A stretch of 64,000 nucleotides of DNA from Vibrio sp. SCSIO 43135 (GCF_023716665.1 NZ_CP071860.1:1178001-1242000), one strand, 5' to 3'; counted from the stretch's first letter, positions 35,514 to 45,460 are shown. The notes: generated by a model from the sequence alone, not told the origin. Program-made: numbers and translations.

Positions 35514-36458
35514 TTAATTGAAGTAGACATAGAAATACACGCCAGCTTCACCATAAATCATGTCGCAATACAGCGCAAAGGCTTTTTTATTTTCAAGCGT
35601 GACGACATCCATTGTGCTTCGCTGGATACCTTCTCGCTCACTGTTCAGCAGACCAAAAAAGTTAGCATCGGTTTGAGACACGCTACCATCCGGGTTAAGC
35701 CTGCCGTAGTGAAACGCACCCGTTGCTTCTATGAGGAAAGCAATGCCTTGTGCTCTAGCCGGAGTAATGCTGGCAACAAATTGATCTCTAGTTAGGGCGA
35801 ATGTTCGTTGGAACGCTCTTGGTGACACGCAGTTTAATGGTGAAACACTGTTATCGAGCGCGACCGTTCCCACAAAGTAAGCGCCGCCATTGCTTCCTGA
35901 TGCGTGCTGACCACAGTCGGCAAGCCCTCTTCCCATAGGCAGTGTTGGTAGACTGCTACTGTCTTGAGAATAACTTGCGGCGGTATTCGGAGCTGAAGGA
36001 AAGTATTTATTTCTGTGCGCAATCATGTCCGCTTCAGAAAACGACAGCACATTGACGACCTCTTCGACGACCTCTACATCAGGTGATATGGCCGCTAGCA
36101 GCTCATCAGCTACATTCGCCAGCACTTCCATATCCGCTTCGCTAAACATAAAGTCGGCGTCTTCTGGCACAGGGGCGGCAGCTACATTGTTTTCAGTGGT
36201 ATCCATATCGTCAACAAGGCTGTCTAAGAAGTTCAGTTCATCTTCAGTTAGATTGACGAATGGATCATAACTTGGCGCTTGGGAAAAACTTTGGGGGACC
36301 AATCGCGGTAAAGACTCCTCAGCAGGAACAGCACTTGGCCCCGCAACAGGCTCCGTGACCTCCATATCTGTTGTCGCCTGATAGTATCTAACATTTTCCT
36401 GCGCAGATTGCTCGGTAGCACTTCTTTGCCACCATTCAGCCGGATTTTCTTTAGGCAT
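35514..36458 (-). CDS. Hypothetical acidic protein, 314 aa
   Basis: No family recognised. There is no signal peptide or membrane segment. Residues 1-150 are very acidic and low-complexity, rich in Glu, Asp, Val and Ala (PVPEDADFMFSEADMEVLA, for example), and look disordered. From about 195 a compact Cys-containing domain follows (GLADCGQHASGSNGGAYFVG, then FALTRDQFVASITPARAQGIAFLIEATGAFHYG) and ends in aromatic-rich IYGEAGVYFYVYFN. It has its own transcription unit, with a Shine-Dalgarno-like AGGGTGA. The function is unknown. Confidence 0.65.
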   Translation of the reverse strand: MPKENPAEWWQRSATEQSAQENVRYYQATTDMEVTEPVAGPSAVPAEESLPRLVPQSFSQAPSYDPFVNLTEDELNFLDSLVDDMDTTENNVAAAPVPEDADFMFSEADMEVLANVADELLAAISPDVEVVEEVVNVLSFSEADMIAHRNKYFPSAPNTAASYSQDSSSLPTLPMGRGLADCGQHASGSNGGAYFVGTVALDNSVSPLNCVSPRAFQRTFALTRDQFVASITPARAQGIAFLIEATGAFHYGRLNPDGSVSQTDANFFGLLNSEREGIQRSTMDVVTLENKKAFALYCDMIYGEAGVYFYVYFN

Positions 36459-36690
36459 GAGTTCACCCTAACTACGTTTAAGCACACGTAGCAATATGCA
36501 ATTTAATTGTTATTAATTTTTAACATCCAGCGCGAAAAAGACCGCCTAAAAAGATCCAAAGTTTTATCAGTAAACAGCAAACCCCAGATGGATAAAGCCA
36601 CAGAGGGATATAATCTTTCTACTGGCACCAACCTGCCCTAGCATACTTAACTTCACGTTTGTTGGTCGCTTCCTATTGAAGACACCCAAT

Positions 36691-36720
36691 AAAAAACCAG
36701 CCGATAAAGGCTGGTTTTTT
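36691..36720. terminator. Rho-independent terminator of the protease/TonB/Lcl operon
   Basis: AAAAAACCAGCC pairs with GGCTGGTTTTTT around GATAAA, 32 nt past the stop of the last operon gene on the minus strand; U-rich on both strands. Confidence 0.88.
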
Positions 36721-36751
36721 TATTGGTTAAGTGATGACTACAGTGAGTCGA

Positions 36752-37321
36752 TTAGTCTTCACTTACTAACAATACACTGGCTTCAAGGGCGCTTACCCCA
36801 TACGAGCCCACCTCTGCATTTCGTACATCAAACACCAAAATCTCCGATGCTTCAGCCACTAGCGTGTTACTCCACACATAGGCGCGAACATCGCCATCAG
36901 TCGTTTGATACGGGAATGCCTCGTTGAACGCTTTGCCATTCAGCGCTGGTTTACGGCAGCTATGTTCAGCCAGCGACACGAGCTCTTTGATATTCGGCAG
37001 TCGCCACGTTGATTTACCTGCAAATTGGTACAGATTATGGCTGGTGCTTTGGTTAATAGACTGCACTTCGTTTAGAGCCGATTGCCAAAACATGCCCGTA
37101 CCGTCTCCTTCACAGGTTTGGTTGGTGCTGCTCCACGTTTTACCAATTGGGCAGCGCATCCAAGTTAAACCTGTTTTACGGTCTGTAATGGTGCCATTGT
37201 CATTAAAATCGTAACGCACATTTGGCGCTGTTTTTGCCATGTCGATGGAGCACTCTTGAACAGCAGCCATCGCTACAGTCGGCAATAGTAGAAGTAGGCA
37301 GCTTACAAATAACGTTTTCAT
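36752..37321 (-). CDS. Secreted Lcl/DUF1566-domain protein (small)
   Basis: A 189-aa exported protein with signal peptide MKTLFVSCLLLLLPTVAMAAV. The mature part is a single Lcl (DUF1566) domain: DFNDNGTITDRKTGLTWMRC near 38, TWRLPNIKELVSLAEHSC near 106, and YVWSNTLVAEASEILVFDV near 150. DUF1566 domains occur in surface lectin- or adhesin-like proteins. Its ATG overlaps the stop of the preceding Lcl lipoprotein gene (TAATG), so the two are coupled. The fold has four conserved Cys (likely two disulfides). Confidence 0.78.
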   Translation of the reverse strand: MKTLFVSCLLLLLPTVAMAAVQECSIDMAKTAPNVRYDFNDNGTITDRKTGLTWMRCPIGKTWSSTNQTCEGDGTGMFWQSALNEVQSINQSTSHNLYQFAGKSTWRLPNIKELVSLAEHSCRKPALNGKAFNEAFPYQTTDGDVRAYVWSNTLVAEASEILVFDVRNAEVGSYGVSALEASVLLVSED

Positions 37322-38772
37322 TAGTTTGACTCCATGTTAGCGACTAAACGAATTGGCAGTTGGTAGGAGGTTCCCCAATCGGCTTCGACTTGGTCGCTGT
37401 ATATCTCAACAGCGTAAGTCGTGCCCCTTGTCGTACCTCTGGTTTGAATCACTTCGACGTACATCGCCCCATCAGTTTTGTACTCTTCGTACTCAGTAAA
37501 GAACTCTGTCGATGTCCACACTTCGCCTTCCGCGAAATCGCTCACGACGGTTTGTCGTGGGAAGTAAGTACGATTTAAGCCATAGACTCGATCGTCTTCA
37601 TCTTTCTCCGTTTCACCGAAATCGATAAGGTTGTAGAACTCACTAAATGTCGGCAATCTCCACGAGGTAACACCACACACTTGCTGTGTATTCACGTATT
37701 CAACGTATTCCTCAGTGCTACAGATACCATCCCCTGATTTGCAATTAAGCGCATCGATATCTTCGCTATAAGGTTCGAATTTGCCAGAAACTTGATACAC
37801 GAATAAACGATCTTTGTACTGAGGTGAGTCGGCGTCATCGACTTTGGTTTCCCAAACCAACCCTGAACGCTCATCTTTCACACATGACCATTCTGTTGCA
37901 TCATCCGCTAACGCTTCTCCTTGGCTATCAAGTTTTACAAACTTAAAGCCCCCATCAGTATTATCGAAACCAAACTCGGCATCTTGGCCAGGATAATCCG
38001 CTGGCGAGTCATTACTGTCTCCGCTATCTGAGAAGTATTGAGTCACACCGGTATCATTTAGAGGCGCAACTTTACTCACAAGGTTAATGTCCGAGACCAT
38101 TAGACTGACCATTTCATCGGTTAACGTATCGCTAAGCAGTGTTGCTTGATACTCGGAAAGGTTGCTAGCGATAGTGACCAATGACAAATCAGTGTTGGCT
38201 TTGTCCATTGCGCCAATAATTGTCAGCAGGTTTTTTTCTAGCGTTAGGTAGTCGTTGTCACCACCTTCAGACATTAGATCGTCAGTGGCCGGAAGCCCTA
38301 TTGCTTGCAGCTGGGTTTTGACCGCTTCAATCGCACTACTGATGCTCGCGCCACCCGCAACTTGGCTCGCAACCAACGTAGTGATTACATTGATGTCGTT
38401 ACCCGTTTCTTGGTTCTGAGCAGGTGCAACTAGGAGTGAATCCGAAACGCTGCTGTAGCTACTTACATTGCGTGAAGCCGTTGCTGAGCCCGACGCTAAC
38501 TCAGCAACAATCGGTGACTGCAGTATCGACTTATTGGTACTGGTGATGGTGTATTCGCCATTGTTTGCCGTAGTCGAAGGCTCGTCCGATGAACAAGCAA
38601 AGTCGCCGTTCAAATCAGCACAGACTTTTTCATCACCTTGTGCAGAGAGAGCCGTTATCGTGCCGGACACAGAGTACGTTGGTGCACTGGTATCTGCAGA
38701 ACTGTCAGACCCGGAGCCATTACACCCAGCCAGCAAAAGCGCTGCTGCGATTATGGATAGTTGGTATTTCAT
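37321..38772 (-). CDS. Lcl/DUF1566-domain lipoprotein
   Basis: A 483-aa lipoprotein. The ATG at 38772 gives MKYQLSIIAAALLLAGCNGSGSD, a good lipobox (LAGC). Residues 20-90 hold a dockerin-like SGTITALSAQGDEKVCADLN segment with VCADLNGDFACSSDEP, which looks like an EF-hand-type calcium loop. The C-terminal DUF1566 domain spans about 290-480 (CVKDERSGLVWETKVDD, then CGVTSWRLPTFSEFYNLIDFGE). It lies 11 nt after the protease gene and overlaps the small Lcl gene. Anchoring to the outer membrane is expected. Confidence 0.78.
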   Translation of the reverse strand: MKYQLSIIAAALLLAGCNGSGSDSSADTSAPTYSVSGTITALSAQGDEKVCADLNGDFACSSDEPSTTANNGEYTITSTNKSILQSPIVAELASGSATASRNVSSYSSVSDSLLVAPAQNQETGNDINVITTLVASQVAGGASISSAIEAVKTQLQAIGLPATDDLMSEGGDNDYLTLEKNLLTIIGAMDKANTDLSLVTIASNLSEYQATLLSDTLTDEMVSLMVSDINLVSKVAPLNDTGVTQYFSDSGDSNDSPADYPGQDAEFGFDNTDGGFKFVKLDSQGEALADDATEWSCVKDERSGLVWETKVDDADSPQYKDRLFVYQVSGKFEPYSEDIDALNCKSGDGICSTEEYVEYVNTQQVCGVTSWRLPTFSEFYNLIDFGETEKDEDDRVYGLNRTYFPRQTVVSDFAEGEVWTSTEFFTEYEEYKTDGAMYVEVIQTRGTTRGTTYAVEIYSDQVEADWGTSYQLPIRLVANMESN

Positions 38773-38783
38773 GATCTTCACTT

Positions 38784-41060
38784 TTAATGATTATGTTTTG
38801 CGTTGCGCTCACGACGCCAGAAAAGTAGCCCAGCTAAACACAGGCTAAGCAAAGATATCGCTCCACCACCTGTTCCTGAGTCATTGTTATTAGTGTTGTT
38901 GTCTTTGCTTTGAGTACAGCTGTAGCTTTCCACTCGGCCGATCGTCCACTCTTGCAGTGTCCCAGTATCGTCTGGTGTATAGTCTGTTACCTCTAGTCTC
39001 CATGTCCCTTGCATCGTTTCGCCATTAAAAGGTTCAATAACCTCGTCGTGAGATGAAACCCACGTAAGCTCGCGATGAGTTTGCGAGTATGTTTCGTTGG
39101 CAAGCAAAGTGACACGTGTGCCTGTTGGGCTCACCAGTACCACCTGAAGATCAGATAGCTCGGAATGTTCGAAGCTCACCACCACACCAAGGTCACCATC
39201 GATGACTGCACTGTCATCATTGATAATGAAATTGAAGCTTTTGAAGCCATAGTTCACGCCACCTGAATTCGAGACTTGCGCATCAGGAATCAACGAGTTT
39301 TGCTCGATAGGTGATTGGTTAAGCTGCGGCACCCCATAAACAAACTGTGATTCATTCACCCAGTTCAAAGTCTGTAGATCGTCTTCGTACTGATAATTTA
39401 AGTCCGTGTTAACTGAAAACGACTCTCCACACGTAGCTGATGTGGGAATAGATACACTGCGGCTAATGGCATCAAACTTCTCAGAAGTCACGCTGCTTCT
39501 GCTACCACTCATGGCAGTCACTGCGCCATCTATTTTAGCTTGTCGACCATTAGCCAAAATACGAATCTGTGGCTCTGTATCTTGGTCTACAAATCGTGAG
39601 TCCAATTCAACTTTAAATGGTTCTTTAACTAGCCCATGAACAGCAAAATTCTGTTTGAGTAAAGCTTGATAGTCTCTGCTTGGGTAAAGCGCATTCGCGG
39701 TATACAACATGCTTTCAACTAAGTCGTGCATTTTCATACCACGGCCAAGGCCATACATCGATTCAAGCACTAGGGTATCGATTTCAGCGAATGCAGGTTC
39801 ACCGTATAGTTCCACGGCTTGCTTTAGGGTTTGGAACAGGGGAGTAGACCAAAGCTCATCGCCAAGTTCTCCGGCCACGCTGACATGGGCGCGATACTCA
39901 CTGCCTTCGAAATACCTTGCTCTTTGATTCCACAAACTTCGTGTTGAGATGCGTGTGCCGAAATAGCCATCCCAGTTAAAGACGGTATCTATTTCAAACT
40001 CACTGCCCTCTTCATAGAGTTTTCGGTAGCTATACGATCCAGCCCAATAGTCGGCAAACCCTTCTCCCATGGCACCCGTGTGTCCGTAGCCCCAGTCAGG
40101 TACGATTTGGTAATGGATACCATGTGCCAACTCATGGATAACAATATCGGCATCGATAGCATCGGGAGAGCCTCCAATACCAAACATGGCTGCACTTGGG
40201 CCATAAAAGTAACTGGAGTTATCGTTCGCTAGCCCTCTCGCATCGAATACCACGGGTTCAAAGAACAAGTTGTATCCTAACGACTCAAGATACCTAATCG
40301 ATTGGTCTAGATGGTAAAAGGCCATGACTTGGGTGAAATCTTCGCTTGCAAAGGTCAAGTTGTTTAGGTCTGACAGTTGGTCAAACTCCGCTATCCCCTC
40401 TTGAGCAAGAAAAGAAGCACTGCCACTTTGCGACCATAAACCTGTATCTGGATCCTGTTCTTCCAAATATTCAGCATCAACTTGAGTGACTCGACTATTG
40501 GACAGATAGAACTTCCCTCCACTGCTTAGCACCTCTACTTCAGCATCATTAAATTGCGCGGCATTGGGGTAGTCAGATACGTCTGTCCATGGCGAATCAG
40601 GCGCATCCATCTTATCCATGGTGCGCAAGTCTGGGTCTACGATATTTACGGTCGCAGTCACCAAAGTTCCAGAAGACAGCTCTGGTGGTTCTTCTGCTTT
40701 TAACCTTCTCGGCGCTTCCAGCTCAGCGGATGTGGAAGGCTCGCCATTAATGAGAATTGTGTCGGCGAAACTTTTATAAACTCGCTGTACCAGCCCCGAT
40801 TTATCGGTATGTACGACAATGGTGCGTTGGTGTTTGTACTCTCCATCGTCTGTAATATCGAAGTTATACTGAAAGCCTAAGTGACTATCAGTCGTGTAAC
40901 GATGAGACACTCCCTCTAGCTCTGGATAATGGCTCTCAACGTAGTTTTCTGCTGCTGCGCTATCAGAAACGGTTTCATTGCCTGCTGGATAATCCCACTC
41001 ACCGCTAAGAGCAGAAAGAGAGAAAATACTAAGCGCTATTGCAGAGCATAGTTTACTCAT
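38784..41060 (-). CDS. Secreted M36-like (fungalysin) metalloprotease with P-domain and GlyGly-CTERM tail
   Basis: A 758-aa exported enzyme. The ATG at 41060 (MSKLCSAIALSIFSLSALSG) has TAAGG 8 nt upstream and overlaps the TonB gene's end region. Zinc motif HELAHGIHY lies about 320 with GEGFADYWAG, the GExxAD third-ligand region, following. A proprotein-convertase P-domain (about 590-710: VVSFEHSELSDLQVVLVSPT, then WRLEVTDYTPDDTGTLQEW) comes next. The end is GGGAISLLSLCLAGLLFWRR, a GlyGly-CTERM sorting tail cut by rhombosortase. It is probably a surface-linked protease feeding the adjacent TonB receptor. Confidence 0.85.
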   Translation of the reverse strand: MSKLCSAIALSIFSLSALSGEWDYPAGNETVSDSAAAENYVESHYPELEGVSHRYTTDSHLGFQYNFDITDDGEYKHQRTIVVHTDKSGLVQRVYKSFADTILINGEPSTSAELEAPRRLKAEEPPELSSGTLVTATVNIVDPDLRTMDKMDAPDSPWTDVSDYPNAAQFNDAEVEVLSSGGKFYLSNSRVTQVDAEYLEEQDPDTGLWSQSGSASFLAQEGIAEFDQLSDLNNLTFASEDFTQVMAFYHLDQSIRYLESLGYNLFFEPVVFDARGLANDNSSYFYGPSAAMFGIGGSPDAIDADIVIHELAHGIHYQIVPDWGYGHTGAMGEGFADYWAGSYSYRKLYEEGSEFEIDTVFNWDGYFGTRISTRSLWNQRARYFEGSEYRAHVSVAGELGDELWSTPLFQTLKQAVELYGEPAFAEIDTLVLESMYGLGRGMKMHDLVESMLYTANALYPSRDYQALLKQNFAVHGLVKEPFKVELDSRFVDQDTEPQIRILANGRQAKIDGAVTAMSGSRSSVTSEKFDAISRSVSIPTSATCGESFSVNTDLNYQYEDDLQTLNWVNESQFVYGVPQLNQSPIEQNSLIPDAQVSNSGGVNYGFKSFNFIINDDSAVIDGDLGVVVSFEHSELSDLQVVLVSPTGTRVTLLANETYSQTHRELTWVSSHDEVIEPFNGETMQGTWRLEVTDYTPDDTGTLQEWTIGRVESYSCTQSKDNNTNNNDSGTGGGAISLLSLCLAGLLFWRRERNAKHNH

Positions 41061-41070
41061 ACTCATGACC

Positions 41071-43206
41071 TTAGAATGCATAATGTGCATTCACTGTGAA
41101 ATAGCGACCAGGCTCGGTCGAGAAGCGAGTTTGCGAATCAATGAGACCAGCAACATCCTGATAACGCACATATTCTTTGTCGAACACATTGATTAGATTC
41201 GCGTTAACATAGAAGTCCTTACTGAAGTCGTAACCGATGCCGAGATCAACCGTCGCCCAACCCGCAGTTTGCGCACAATCCGTTTGAATTCCTAAGGTAT
41301 CGGCACAGCTTGGCGTACGGTCCATCGCATCAGCCCAGTTCAGGCGCAGGTAGCCATTGAACTTACTGTCGTCGTAATCCAAACCCACGTTCCCTTCTAG
41401 TGGTGTGATGGAGCGGATATACTCATCATTTGCATCTTTACCATCTACCCAGCCAACTTTGCTCGACACGGTCCAATCACGAGCAATTAGGTATTCAATG
41501 GTCGCCTCTGCACCATACGATTCCACATCACTTAGGTTTTCGTAACGTTTTTCAAATAGCCCAGTTGATTGGTTAAACCCAGTATCGACGACATCGATGA
41601 AGTTCTCGAACATGTTGTAGAACACAGCGCCATACACCCGCAATGAGCCATCGTCGTATTTCGCGCCAAGTTCAAAGCTGTCGCTGGTTTCCGCTTCTAA
41701 CTGATAGTTAGGCAAAACAACGAACGGAGTAATTGGCACAAAGTCGTGATTCGCATAGCCATACACTTTGTCGTATTCAGGCGCACGGTAACCGTGCTTG
41801 TAGCTCAGGTAGCTATTGAAATTAGGTGTGAACTGATACGCAATTGATGCACTTGGAGACAGTTCAGTGCTGCTGTTGTCTTCTAGCCCATCAACGCCAA
41901 TTGCGTCTTCTTTATCCGCAGTCAGTTGGTGAGCATCAAACCGAAGCCCTAGCATCACCGTCCAGTTTTGAATGGTCATGGCATCTTGAACAAACATACC
42001 CATTGAGTACGTACGCGCTGGTGCAAATGGATAGGAGTTCGCTTCAGATGTACCATTCCAATCCGACACGGTCTTATTAACGGGTCTTTCATGAAAAGCG
42101 GTTTCAATCACCGCTCCGTAAACCAAGGTGTGGTAGATATCACCAGCATCGATCTCTTTATCAAAATCGGCAGACCAACCAATCAGTTCATCTCGGAATG
42201 AACGATTTTGCTGTTCTCGTCGTTGCTCCGTGATACCTAGGTTCTCTCGTGACATGAGGCGATTGTTGTATTCTTCAAACTCAGTGCTGCGGTAATAGAT
42301 TTTGCTATCAAGCTTGTCCATCCATGCGTGTTCCGCTTGATACTCAGCACCTAGCCAAAACAGGTAAGACTCTGTGGTATTTTCTTGATAGAAGTCCTGG
42401 ATGCTCCAAATACCGTCTGGTTGAATAGAAGCCGTTCCCTCTACTCTTTCCATCGCTTCTGAGTACATCTCTGCCTTGGCTTTCATCAACCACTGATCAG
42501 TTACTTGGTGATGAATCGCGTATTCTGCGCTAACACCGTCTACTTCTCGGTTGTACAAATCTTGCTGATAATTGCGGGTTTCTTCCCCAATCCAGTATGC
42601 CGCGCTCAGTAGGCTACTAGTGTTGCCGGAACGGAATGCAAGATTAGAACTGCCACGGTATTTGTTGCTAATCCCCGTATAGGTACCGTTCACGTCTGCA
42701 TAGAAGTTTTCTCCATCAAGTAAATCTTCAGGTGTATTGGATTGTAAAATCACTACCCCACCGATTGCGCCTGAACCGTAGCTGGTTGAGCTTGCTCCCT
42801 TGACGACCTGAATTTGCTTCAAAGATGACACATCGAAAGAATTTCTTCCGGCGCTGTCATTGAGATCGCTTGCTCCGAAACCATCTGACAACGAGATACC
42901 ATCTTTTACGATGACAATTCGGTTGCCCGTCATACCACGAATAGTAATGTTCTGTGGCCTACCTGCTCCTCCCGTTACACTCACGCCTGGTTCTTTGTCT
43001 AATGAATCATAAAGCTCCGTCGCACCTTCTTTTTGCAAGGTTTTACCTTCAATCACAGCCACAGACCCTGCCGTTTCAGATAGCGATTCTTCATATTTGT
43101 TGGCTGTAACGACCACTTCTTCAAAAGTAATTACGTCAGATTCAGCATGCACTTGGCCTGCCGCCAGTGCAGTCAGCACAGCAGCATTCACGAGAGAGAG
43201 TTTCAT
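41071..43206 (-). CDS. TonB-dependent outer-membrane receptor
   Basis: A 711-aa receptor with a signal peptide (MKLSLVNAAVLTALAAGQVHA). The TonB box is near EVVVTANKYEESLSE at 30. The plug domain includes QNITIRGMTGNRIVIVKDGI and IQVVKGASSTSYGSGAIGGVV near 130-150. A 22-strand barrel region ends FTVNAHYAF. The barrel has NLINVFDKEYVRYQDVAGL near 672, as in siderophore/heme/vitamin receptors. The substrate is unknown; two proteases flank it, so peptide or protein-bound ligands are plausible. It lies 12 nt after the prolyl oligopeptidase gene. Confidence 0.9.
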   Translation of the reverse strand: MKLSLVNAAVLTALAAGQVHAESDVITFEEVVVTANKYEESLSETAGSVAVIEGKTLQKEGATELYDSLDKEPGVSVTGGAGRPQNITIRGMTGNRIVIVKDGISLSDGFGASDLNDSAGRNSFDVSSLKQIQVVKGASSTSYGSGAIGGVVILQSNTPEDLLDGENFYADVNGTYTGISNKYRGSSNLAFRSGNTSSLLSAAYWIGEETRNYQQDLYNREVDGVSAEYAIHHQVTDQWLMKAKAEMYSEAMERVEGTASIQPDGIWSIQDFYQENTTESYLFWLGAEYQAEHAWMDKLDSKIYYRSTEFEEYNNRLMSRENLGITEQRREQQNRSFRDELIGWSADFDKEIDAGDIYHTLVYGAVIETAFHERPVNKTVSDWNGTSEANSYPFAPARTYSMGMFVQDAMTIQNWTVMLGLRFDAHQLTADKEDAIGVDGLEDNSSTELSPSASIAYQFTPNFNSYLSYKHGYRAPEYDKVYGYANHDFVPITPFVVLPNYQLEAETSDSFELGAKYDDGSLRVYGAVFYNMFENFIDVVDTGFNQSTGLFEKRYENLSDVESYGAEATIEYLIARDWTVSSKVGWVDGKDANDEYIRSITPLEGNVGLDYDDSKFNGYLRLNWADAMDRTPSCADTLGIQTDCAQTAGWATVDLGIGYDFSKDFYVNANLINVFDKEYVRYQDVAGLIDSQTRFSTEPGRYFTVNAHYAF

Positions 43207-43218
43207 TAATGACTCCGA

Positions 43219-45246
43219 TTAGTCAGCTTGTTGTATTTGTTTGATTAAGAAGGCGTAATCCATAGCCTGTTGCTCTAGAGCGTGCCGAGAATCCGTTCTA
43301 TGACCACTGTTAAAATTGGTAACCAGCAATTGAGTACGACTGGTCGTCGTTGCGTCTTTGACTAACGAAAGGTACTTAGCGCCTTCCCAGTAAGGGACTC
43401 GCTTATCGTTCCAGCCAATACGAACCAAAAGAGACGGGTAAGCTTGTGGCTTTACGTTGTGGATTGGATCGTAAGCTAACATTGCTTGGCGCTGACTAGG
43501 TTCATTTGGGTTTCCCCATTCCCGGTATTGCTGCGCCGTCAGTGGCAATGATGCGTCAGACATACTGGCAACCACATCAACGAACGGAACATTGAGTACC
43601 GCCGTAGTAAACACTTCTGGAGATTGGTTAATCGCCGCCGCAATCATGGTTCCACCCGCACTCGACCCCACCGCAGCGATTGGGCGCATCCCACCTTTAA
43701 ATTGTGTCAGCGCTCTAGCCACAGCAAGATAATCTGAGATTCCATTTTGCTTATGAATCCCCACTCCCGATTCATGCCATTGAGAGCCCAAATAGCCGCC
43801 ACCACGAACGTGGGCTACGGCATAGATTACCCCTTTATCCAACAGTGAAATTGTCTGGCGCATAAAATAAGGTTTCATCGTGAAACCGTACGCCCCATAA
43901 CCGTAGATAAGTACCCCAGATTTTTTGCTAAGCGCTGATGGCTTATAAGCTAATGTAACTGGAATATCTACCTCTCCGGAGCGAACCGTGATCTGTTGAG
44001 TGCGATAATCGAGCTGGCTGTAGTTTGGGTAAAGGTCTTGGCTTGTCAAAGAAACAACCCCAGTTACAACGTCAAGCTTGCGCCATGTAGGTGGCTCTAT
44101 CATTGACATACTGCGAATGTAAAGAGTATTGCTGCTAAAGTCTCCGACTTGCCCTACCCAACCAACGCGTCCTGACTCCACAAGTTCAACATGATTTTTC
44201 ACCTTCCCGTCAAACCCAGAAATGACAAGTGTTTCACGTCCTAGATTTTGGATAACCTGTACTACGCCGCCATCAAACAAGTAAAAGTTTCTCAACGCCC
44301 CTTGCACGCCTAAATTAGAAAACGGTCGCCATTCAGCAGTCAAATCCAACTGATTTGGCTGCGCATTCCCATATAATCTGGTGCGATAGAGTGCAAATGT
44401 CCCTTGATGATTGCTGTTCACAAACAGGGTGTCTTGAGTCACGTCTAGGTAGTACTCTGTACCTTCTGTACGCGCCCGAACTGGTGAAGAAAGTTCACCA
44501 GTGCTCAAGTTTAGTAGTCGCTGCTCACTGGTATTCTCATTGTTGGCTTGAACCACCGCATAGCTTTGATTGCTGGCTTGATACGCAGACAATAACCAAC
44601 CGGGATCTTTTTCAATTAGTCGCTCACTGTGCTTACCGCTCGGCAAGTGATATTGGACTAGTCGTGATGGCCGTGCATCAGTTCCAGTTAACGCCACGCT
44701 ATATAGACTTGCGCTATCCGAGCCCCAAATCAGCGTTGCATCATGGCCTGTCGCCACTGTGGTTTCCGAGCCGTCCTGAAGATTAATGAGCGAGATTCGG
44801 TAAGATTCACTGCCTGTGATGTCTTCCGCCACAGCAAGTAGACGTTTATCAGGTGATAGGCTCCATGCCCCAAGTTGATAGTAACTGTGCAACGTAGCTC
44901 TAGCTTCGATGTCGAGTAATGAACGTTCGGCGCCCGTCGATAACTCGCGTTGTAACAAGGTTCGTGGACCATTTACTTTTTGAATTGCGAATTCGAATTG
45001 ACCTTTGATAATCCAAGGGCGACGAGCTTTTGTGATGCTGCCAATTCTCCACTCTTTTAGCAGCTGTTCAGAGAGCCCTCGAACAGGTTCAAGGTTTTGT
45101 TTTGCATAAGCATTTTGCTCAACTAGAAATTGCTTTACGCGAGCATCACTGCGGGTATCATCCCTAAGCCAATCGTAATCACCCAGTGCGAACACAGGCA
45201 ATACGATCATGGAAAGCGACAGACAAACACCATTCATCAATTTCAT
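43219..45246 (-). CDS. Prolyl oligopeptidase family S9 serine peptidase
   Basis: A 675-aa enzyme with a signal-like N-terminus, MKLMNGVCLSLSMIVLPVFA; the ATG 45246 is chosen because the alternative is a GTG in a longer, non-signal frame. A beta-propeller (about 60-390) is followed by an alpha/beta hydrolase domain: GYGAYGFTMKP near 455, the catalytic Ser in GSSAGGTMIAA near 525, Asp in RIGWNDKRVPYWEG near 610, and His in NSGHRTDSRHAL near 645. It cleaves short proline-containing peptides, probably in the periplasm. It starts the five-gene operon; a CRP-like site lies upstream. Confidence 0.88.
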   Translation of the reverse strand: MKLMNGVCLSLSMIVLPVFALGDYDWLRDDTRSDARVKQFLVEQNAYAKQNLEPVRGLSEQLLKEWRIGSITKARRPWIIKGQFEFAIQKVNGPRTLLQRELSTGAERSLLDIEARATLHSYYQLGAWSLSPDKRLLAVAEDITGSESYRISLINLQDGSETTVATGHDATLIWGSDSASLYSVALTGTDARPSRLVQYHLPSGKHSERLIEKDPGWLLSAYQASNQSYAVVQANNENTSEQRLLNLSTGELSSPVRARTEGTEYYLDVTQDTLFVNSNHQGTFALYRTRLYGNAQPNQLDLTAEWRPFSNLGVQGALRNFYLFDGGVVQVIQNLGRETLVISGFDGKVKNHVELVESGRVGWVGQVGDFSSNTLYIRSMSMIEPPTWRKLDVVTGVVSLTSQDLYPNYSQLDYRTQQITVRSGEVDIPVTLAYKPSALSKKSGVLIYGYGAYGFTMKPYFMRQTISLLDKGVIYAVAHVRGGGYLGSQWHESGVGIHKQNGISDYLAVARALTQFKGGMRPIAAVGSSAGGTMIAAAINQSPEVFTTAVLNVPFVDVVASMSDASLPLTAQQYREWGNPNEPSQRQAMLAYDPIHNVKPQAYPSLLVRIGWNDKRVPYWEGAKYLSLVKDATTTSRTQLLVTNFNSGHRTDSRHALEQQAMDYAFLIKQIQQAD

Positions 45247-45332
45247 AAAACGCGCCAAAATATGCAAAATCCCAATAAGGCGCGCATGTTGCACTTAAAT
45301 ACGAATGAGATCAATTATCAATTACATCCATA

Positions 45333-45348
45333 CGTGACCGCAATCACA
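45333..45348. promoter_or_regulatory. CRP-like site upstream of the peptidase/TonB operon
   Basis: CGTGA-CCGCAA-TCACA matches the TGTGA-N6-TCACA consensus except the first base. It lies 87-102 nt upstream of the S9 peptidase ATG, a usual class I position. Confidence 0.55.
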
Positions 45349-45426
45349 TTACGTACTCAAATTTATTTAGAAACACCTCACTATATAATGCTGAAAGTGG
45401 ATTATTCAGGACAATAATCCATAAAA

Positions 45427-45460
45427 AAAGGCGCTCGCACAACATTGTGCAAGTGCCTTT
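45427..45460 (-). terminator. Rho-independent terminator of the gcl operon
   Basis: AAAGGCGCTCGCACAA pairs with TTGTGCAAGTGCCTTT (G-U wobbles on the minus strand). On the minus strand it runs into a U-tract, 25 nt past the glycerate kinase stop. Confidence 0.75.

Noticed and set aside
45309..45330. Possible Fur box upstream of the peptidase/TonB operon
   Set aside because: Only one half (TGATAAT on the minus strand) matches the 7-1-7 consensus; the second half has several mismatches.
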